Assembly (NCBI RefSeq): GCF_016103465.1
Contig: NZ_JAEEAP010000036.1
Coordinates: forward strand, 1-37,451
Direction: 5' to 3'
Source: Streptomyces sabulosicollis
GTDB lineage: Bacteria > Actinomycetota > Actinomycetes > Streptomycetales > Streptomycetaceae
Length of the DNA stretch: 37,451 nt
Positions 34,464-37,451 of this stretch are shown here, piece after piece. The translations under genes and the position numbers were made by a program. How positions within the stretch are numbered: the first letter of the stretch is position 1; each line of letters starts with the position of its first letter. The notes below the pieces were generated by a model. That model saw nothing but the letters and a program-made list of their open reading frames with translations. It was not told the origin of the DNA and ran no database searches.

Positions 34464-36044
34464 TTACGGGATGCCGCCACCCTCCGAGGCGCCCTCCGTG
34501 CCACCGGTGGGCTGGGTGGCGGGCGGGTCCGTCTCCGGATCCGTCGGCGGGGTGGTCTCCTCGTCGCCGCCCGGAGTGGTCTCCTCGCCGGTGGGCTCGC
34601 CGGTGCCCGGGTCCGTCTCCGGGTCCGTCGGCTCGTCCGTGGGGTCGTCCGTGTACGTCGGCGTCGGGTTCTCGGTCGGCGTGTAGTCGCCGCCCGTGCC
34701 CCCGGAGGTGTTGTTCTCGTCGCTCGGGACCGTCTCGTCGCTCGAGTCGTCGGTCGGCTTGTCGGTCGGCTTGTCCGTCTTCTCCTGGGTGACCGACGTC
34801 TGGTGCTTGCTCGGCTGCTTCCCGCCGTCCTTGTTGCCGGCCTGCAGGGCGAAGGCGACCCCCGCCGCGACGGCGATCACCGCGAGCACCGCGATCAGCC
34901 ACATCCTGCCGCGGCCCTTACGGCGGCCGGAACCGCCGTGGTAGCCGCCGTCACCGCCGCCGGGTCCGGTGACGACCGGCTGCTGGGAGGTCTCACCGTG
35001 GCCCGGGTGCGGCAGCGCGGTGGTGGCCCCGACGCCCGGCATACCCATGGCGGGGGTGGCGGCACCCAGGTGCTGGGTGACCGGCCCGGTGTTCCACATG
35101 CCGGTGTGGCCGCCCGCCTCGTGGAGCATCTGGAGCGCGTACTGCACCAGTCCGCGCATCTCCTCGGCGCTCTGGAACCGGTCGTCCGGGTCCTTGGCGA
35201 GGGAGCGCATGACCAGGCCGTCCAGCTCCGGCGGCACGGTGCCGGAAATCTCCGACGGGGGCACCGGGGTGTCCTGGACGTGCTGGTACACCACCGACAG
35301 CGGGGTCTCCCCGGTGAACGGCGGGCGGAGCGCCAGCAGCTCGTAGAGCAGGCAGCCGGTGGCGTAGAGGTCCGAGCGGTGGTCCACGGCCTTGCCGAGC
35401 GCCTGCTCCGGCGAGAGGTACTGGGGTGTGCCCATGACCATGCCGGTCTGGGTCATGGTGGACTGCGCGCCGTGCAGGGCGCGGGCGATGCCGAAGTCCA
35501 TGACCTTGACCGCGCCGCTGTTGGTGATGATCACGTTGGCGGGCTTGATGTCACGGTGCACGATGCCGTGCTGATGGCTGTAGGCGAGCGCCTCCAGCAC
35601 CCCGGAGACGATGATCAGCGCCTGGTCCGGCGGCGGGGCCTCGGCGTTGAGCAGCAGATCGCGGATGGTCCGGCCCTCGACCAGCTCCATGACGATGTAG
35701 GGCACGGTGTTCTGTCCGACCGTGTCCTCGCCGGAGTCGTAGACCGCCACCACGGCGTGGTGGTTCAGCCCGGCCACCGACTGTGCCTCGCGGGTGAAAC
35801 GGGCCTTGGACACCGGGTCCTCGGCCAGATCGGCGCGGAGCAGCTTCACCGCGACCGTACGGCCGAGCCGGAGGTCCTCGGCGGCGAAGACCTCCGCCAT
35901 ACCGCCGCGGCCGAGTCGACTGGTCAGCCGATATCGACCATCGCCGACAAGTCCTCCATTACCCCACGCCTCGGGCGTATCCGGCATTCCGGGCCCGCTG
36001 GCGTCAGGTTCGGAGGGCCCATGGGCGCCCTGGGTCTGTGCCAT
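34464..36044 (-). CDS. PknB-like Ser/Thr protein kinase, membrane-anchored
   Basis: 526 residues. An eukaryotic-type kinase domain (about 36-300) has the Gly-rich loop RLGRGGMAEV, Lys67 in VAVKLL, HRDIKPAN (Asp165), DFG (183-185) and an activation loop TMTQTGMVMGTPQYLSPEQA with likely autophosphorylated Thr. A Gly/Pro/His-rich linker leads to one membrane segment (about 378-398), then a long outer tail made of Thr/Asp/Glu/Pro low-complexity (TDKPTDKPTDDSSDETV, DDPTDEPTDPETDPGTGEP). No PASTA repeats, so the tail probably senses by other means or is a wall spacer. ATG 36044 follows GAGGA; the open frame to 36098 is not needed. Divergent from a second kinase. Confidence 0.93.
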   Translation of the reverse strand: MAQTQGAHGPSEPDASGPGMPDTPEAWGNGGLVGDGRYRLTSRLGRGGMAEVFAAEDLRLGRTVAVKLLRADLAEDPVSKARFTREAQSVAGLNHHAVVAVYDSGEDTVGQNTVPYIVMELVEGRTIRDLLLNAEAPPPDQALIIVSGVLEALAYSHQHGIVHRDIKPANVIITNSGAVKVMDFGIARALHGAQSTMTQTGMVMGTPQYLSPEQALGKAVDHRSDLYATGCLLYELLALRPPFTGETPLSVVYQHVQDTPVPPSEISGTVPPELDGLVMRSLAKDPDDRFQSAEEMRGLVQYALQMLHEAGGHTGMWNTGPVTQHLGAATPAMGMPGVGATTALPHPGHGETSQQPVVTGPGGGDGGYHGGSGRRKGRGRMWLIAVLAVIAVAAGVAFALQAGNKDGGKQPSKHQTSVTQEKTDKPTDKPTDDSSDETVPSDENNTSGGTGGDYTPTENPTPTYTDDPTDEPTDPETDPGTGEPTGEETTPGGDEETTPPTDPETDPPATQPTGGTEGASEGGGIP

Positions 36045-36245
36045 CGGTCCTCGCCGTCTCGTTCTCGGTGGGGGTCGGGTCGAGATCGCCCCGCCCACGG
36101 GCGGTACGGTTCCCGCTAGGCACGCTACAGCCTTCGCGCCGTGTATCGGTTGGTGATGGACCGGCCATCAAACCTGTTGACGGTGAAGCGATGCAAATCG
36201 CGTGACGGGTTCTTGCCCATCCGGTCACGGAACGGGCAACGCGGC

Positions 36246-36273
36246 TTGACGTGTCCGTGGCCTGGGGCAGACT
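36246..36273 (+). promoter_or_regulatory. Candidate promoter of the second kinase
   Basis: TTGACG (36246-36251), 16 bases, then CAGACT (36268-36273), a fair vegetative-type match, 83 bases before ATG 36357. The 312-base gap 36045-36356 between the two kinases must hold both promoters; a second TTGACG at 36177 has no good -10 partner. Confidence 0.35.
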
Positions 36274-36356
36274 TGGCCACGATATCCAGAACATCAAGAT
36301 CAATGCGTCGAAACGTGCGCGTCAGAGTAGTGAGTGCGCCGAGGGGGAAGTACGAA

Positions 36357-37402
36357 ATGAGCCAGTACGGCGCATCGGGCAGGTACCAAGGCCACTCTCT
36401 GGCGAACGGCCGGTACCAGCTGCGTGACCTGTTGGGCGAGGGCGGAATGGCCTCCGTCCACCTGGCCTATGACACCGTGCTGGACCGCCAGGTCGCGATC
36501 AAGACGCTCCACACCGAGCTGGGACGCGAGCAGTCCTTCCGCGAGCGGTTCCGCCGCGAGGCCCAGGCGGTGGCGAAACTCACGCACACCAATATCGTCT
36601 CGGTCTTCGACACCGGCGAGGACTCCATCGACGGCTCGCTGATGCCGTACATCGTCATGGAGTACGTCGAGGGGCAGCCGCTGCGCTCGGTTCTGGACGC
36701 GGATGTCCGGCAATACGGCGCGATGCCGACCGAAAAGGCACTGAAGATCACCAGCGATGTGCTGGCGGCGCTGGAAATCAGCCATGAGATGGGGCTGGTC
36801 CACCGCGACATCAAGCCCGGTAACGTGATGATGACCAAGCGCAATGTGGTCAAAGTCATGGACTTCGGCATCGCCCGCGCCATGCAGTCCGGGGTCACCT
36901 CCATGACCCAGACCGGCATGGTCGTCGGCACTCCGCAGTACCTCTCCCCCGAGCAGGCGCTGGGCCGCGGCGTCGACGCCCGCAGCGACCTGTACTCGGT
37001 CGGCATCATGCTCTTCGAGCTGCTGACCGGCCGGCTGCCCTTCGACGCGGACTCGCCGCTGGCCATCGCGTACGCGCACGTCCAGGAGGAGCCGGTCGCG
37101 CCCTCCTCGATCAACCAGTCCATTCCCCCGGCGGTGGACGCGCTGGTCGCCCGCGCCCTGAAGAAGAACCCGAACGAGCGCTTCCCGACCGCCGAGGCCA
37201 TGCGTGACGAATGCGCCCGGGTCGCCCGTACCGGGCAGACCGGCGCCTCCCCGATCATCATCAGCGGCGGCCCCCCGGCCCGCAGCGGCGCCGGGGTCGG
37301 CTCGGCGGTCTTCCCGCCGATCGACCAGCAGACGCCCGCGCCCGGCCCCGGCAGCGTGCAGACGCCGTACCAGCCGCAGCACACCCCCGGGCAGTTCGGC
37401 GC
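36357..37402 (+). CDS. PknB-like Ser/Thr protein kinase (cut by adapter sequence)
   Basis: About 348 genomic codons are present. The kinase domain (about 20-285) is complete: LLGEGGMASVHLA, Lys49 in VAIKTL, HRDIKPGN (149-156), DFG (169-171) and activation loop SMTQTGMVVGTPQYLSPEQA. The sequence then enters a Pro/Gln/Gly-rich linker (PPIDQQTPAPGPGSVQTPYQ), where a membrane segment should follow but is missing, because genomic sequence stops at about 37402. ATG 36357 follows GAGGGGGAAG. It is close in sequence to the divergent kinase, a probable old duplication. Confidence 0.93.
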
Positions 37403-37451
37403 CTGTCCCTTATACACATCTCCCAGCCCACGAGACACTCGCTAATCTCGT
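37403..37451. other. Illumina Nextera adapter and index at contig end (artefact)
   Basis: 37403-37421 match the Tn5 mosaic-end sequence with one difference (C for T at 37408). 37422-37436 match the i7-side adapter with one difference (C for G at 37424). 37437-37444 (ACTCGCTA) fit an 8-base i7 index, and 37445-37451 the start of the P7 primer region. This is read-through library sequence, not genome. Confidence 0.95.

Noticed and set aside
37403-37445. C-terminal end CPLYTSPSPRDTR of the last kinase
   Set aside because: Encoded by sequencing adapter, not by the genome.

Overview
This is GC-rich actinobacterial DNA, almost certainly from a Streptomyces chromosome and from the end of a draft contig. 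Supporting signs are the strong G/C third-position bias, GTG and TTG starts, a SARP/AfsR-type regulator, a SpoIIE-type phosphatase with an ATPase domain, a mycothiol-dependent enzyme family, an LAxTG surface protein and two PknB-like kinases. The last 49 bases are not genomic: they read as an Illumina Nextera adapter plus index, and they cut the final kinase gene. From memory, not from a search, aspS - SpoIIE phosphatase at one end and bkdABC - response regulator - kinases at the other match a core region of the Streptomyces coelicolor chromosome.

Layout. 1-4692: a Tat-exported intradiol dioxygenase (cut by the window start), aspS, and a divergent PAS/GAF/PP2C/ATPase signalling protein. 4786-11093: an exported-protein block with a Tat-lipoprotein DyP peroxidase, a divergent beta-helix lipoprotein, a single-pass membrane protein and an 862-residue LAxTG cell-wall protein. 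11174-14724: a pirin, an SseB-family protein and a FadE5-like acyl-CoA dehydrogenase. 14810-15948: a secreted TNT-domain toxin with a small candidate immunity gene. 16131-19401: an M18 aminopeptidase coupled to an AfsR-like regulator. 19870-22880: a DUF4232 lipoprotein, an NlpC/P60-like lipoprotein and a membrane-tethered HTH protein. 22966-27995: a thioredoxin-NHL protein, a mycothiol-dependent enzyme, and an MFS transporter coupled to a GntR regulator. 28120-31766: bkdA-bkdB-bkdC, encoding branched-chain 2-oxoacid dehydrogenase, which supplies branched acyl-CoA primers. 32089-37402: a NarL/LuxR response regulator, a phosphotransferase and two divergent Ser/Thr kinases.

The most unusual pattern is a set of six short tandem-repeat arrays with unrelated units (about 14 to 36 bp), all in gene 3' flanks. 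Five touch or include a stop codon, as if stop-proximal DNA had been repeatedly duplicated. The 36-bp array after the response regulator stays in frame with that gene and repeats its C-terminal residues, with the frame open for 132 codons past the TAG. Other signals are a triple 11-bp direct repeat of SARP-operator geometry downstream of the AfsR-like gene, an orphan intrinsic terminator in the leader of the LAxTG gene, and several operator-like palindromes. Many gene ends carry strong hairpin terminators. I see no tRNA, rRNA, CRISPR array, insertion sequence or phage gene.
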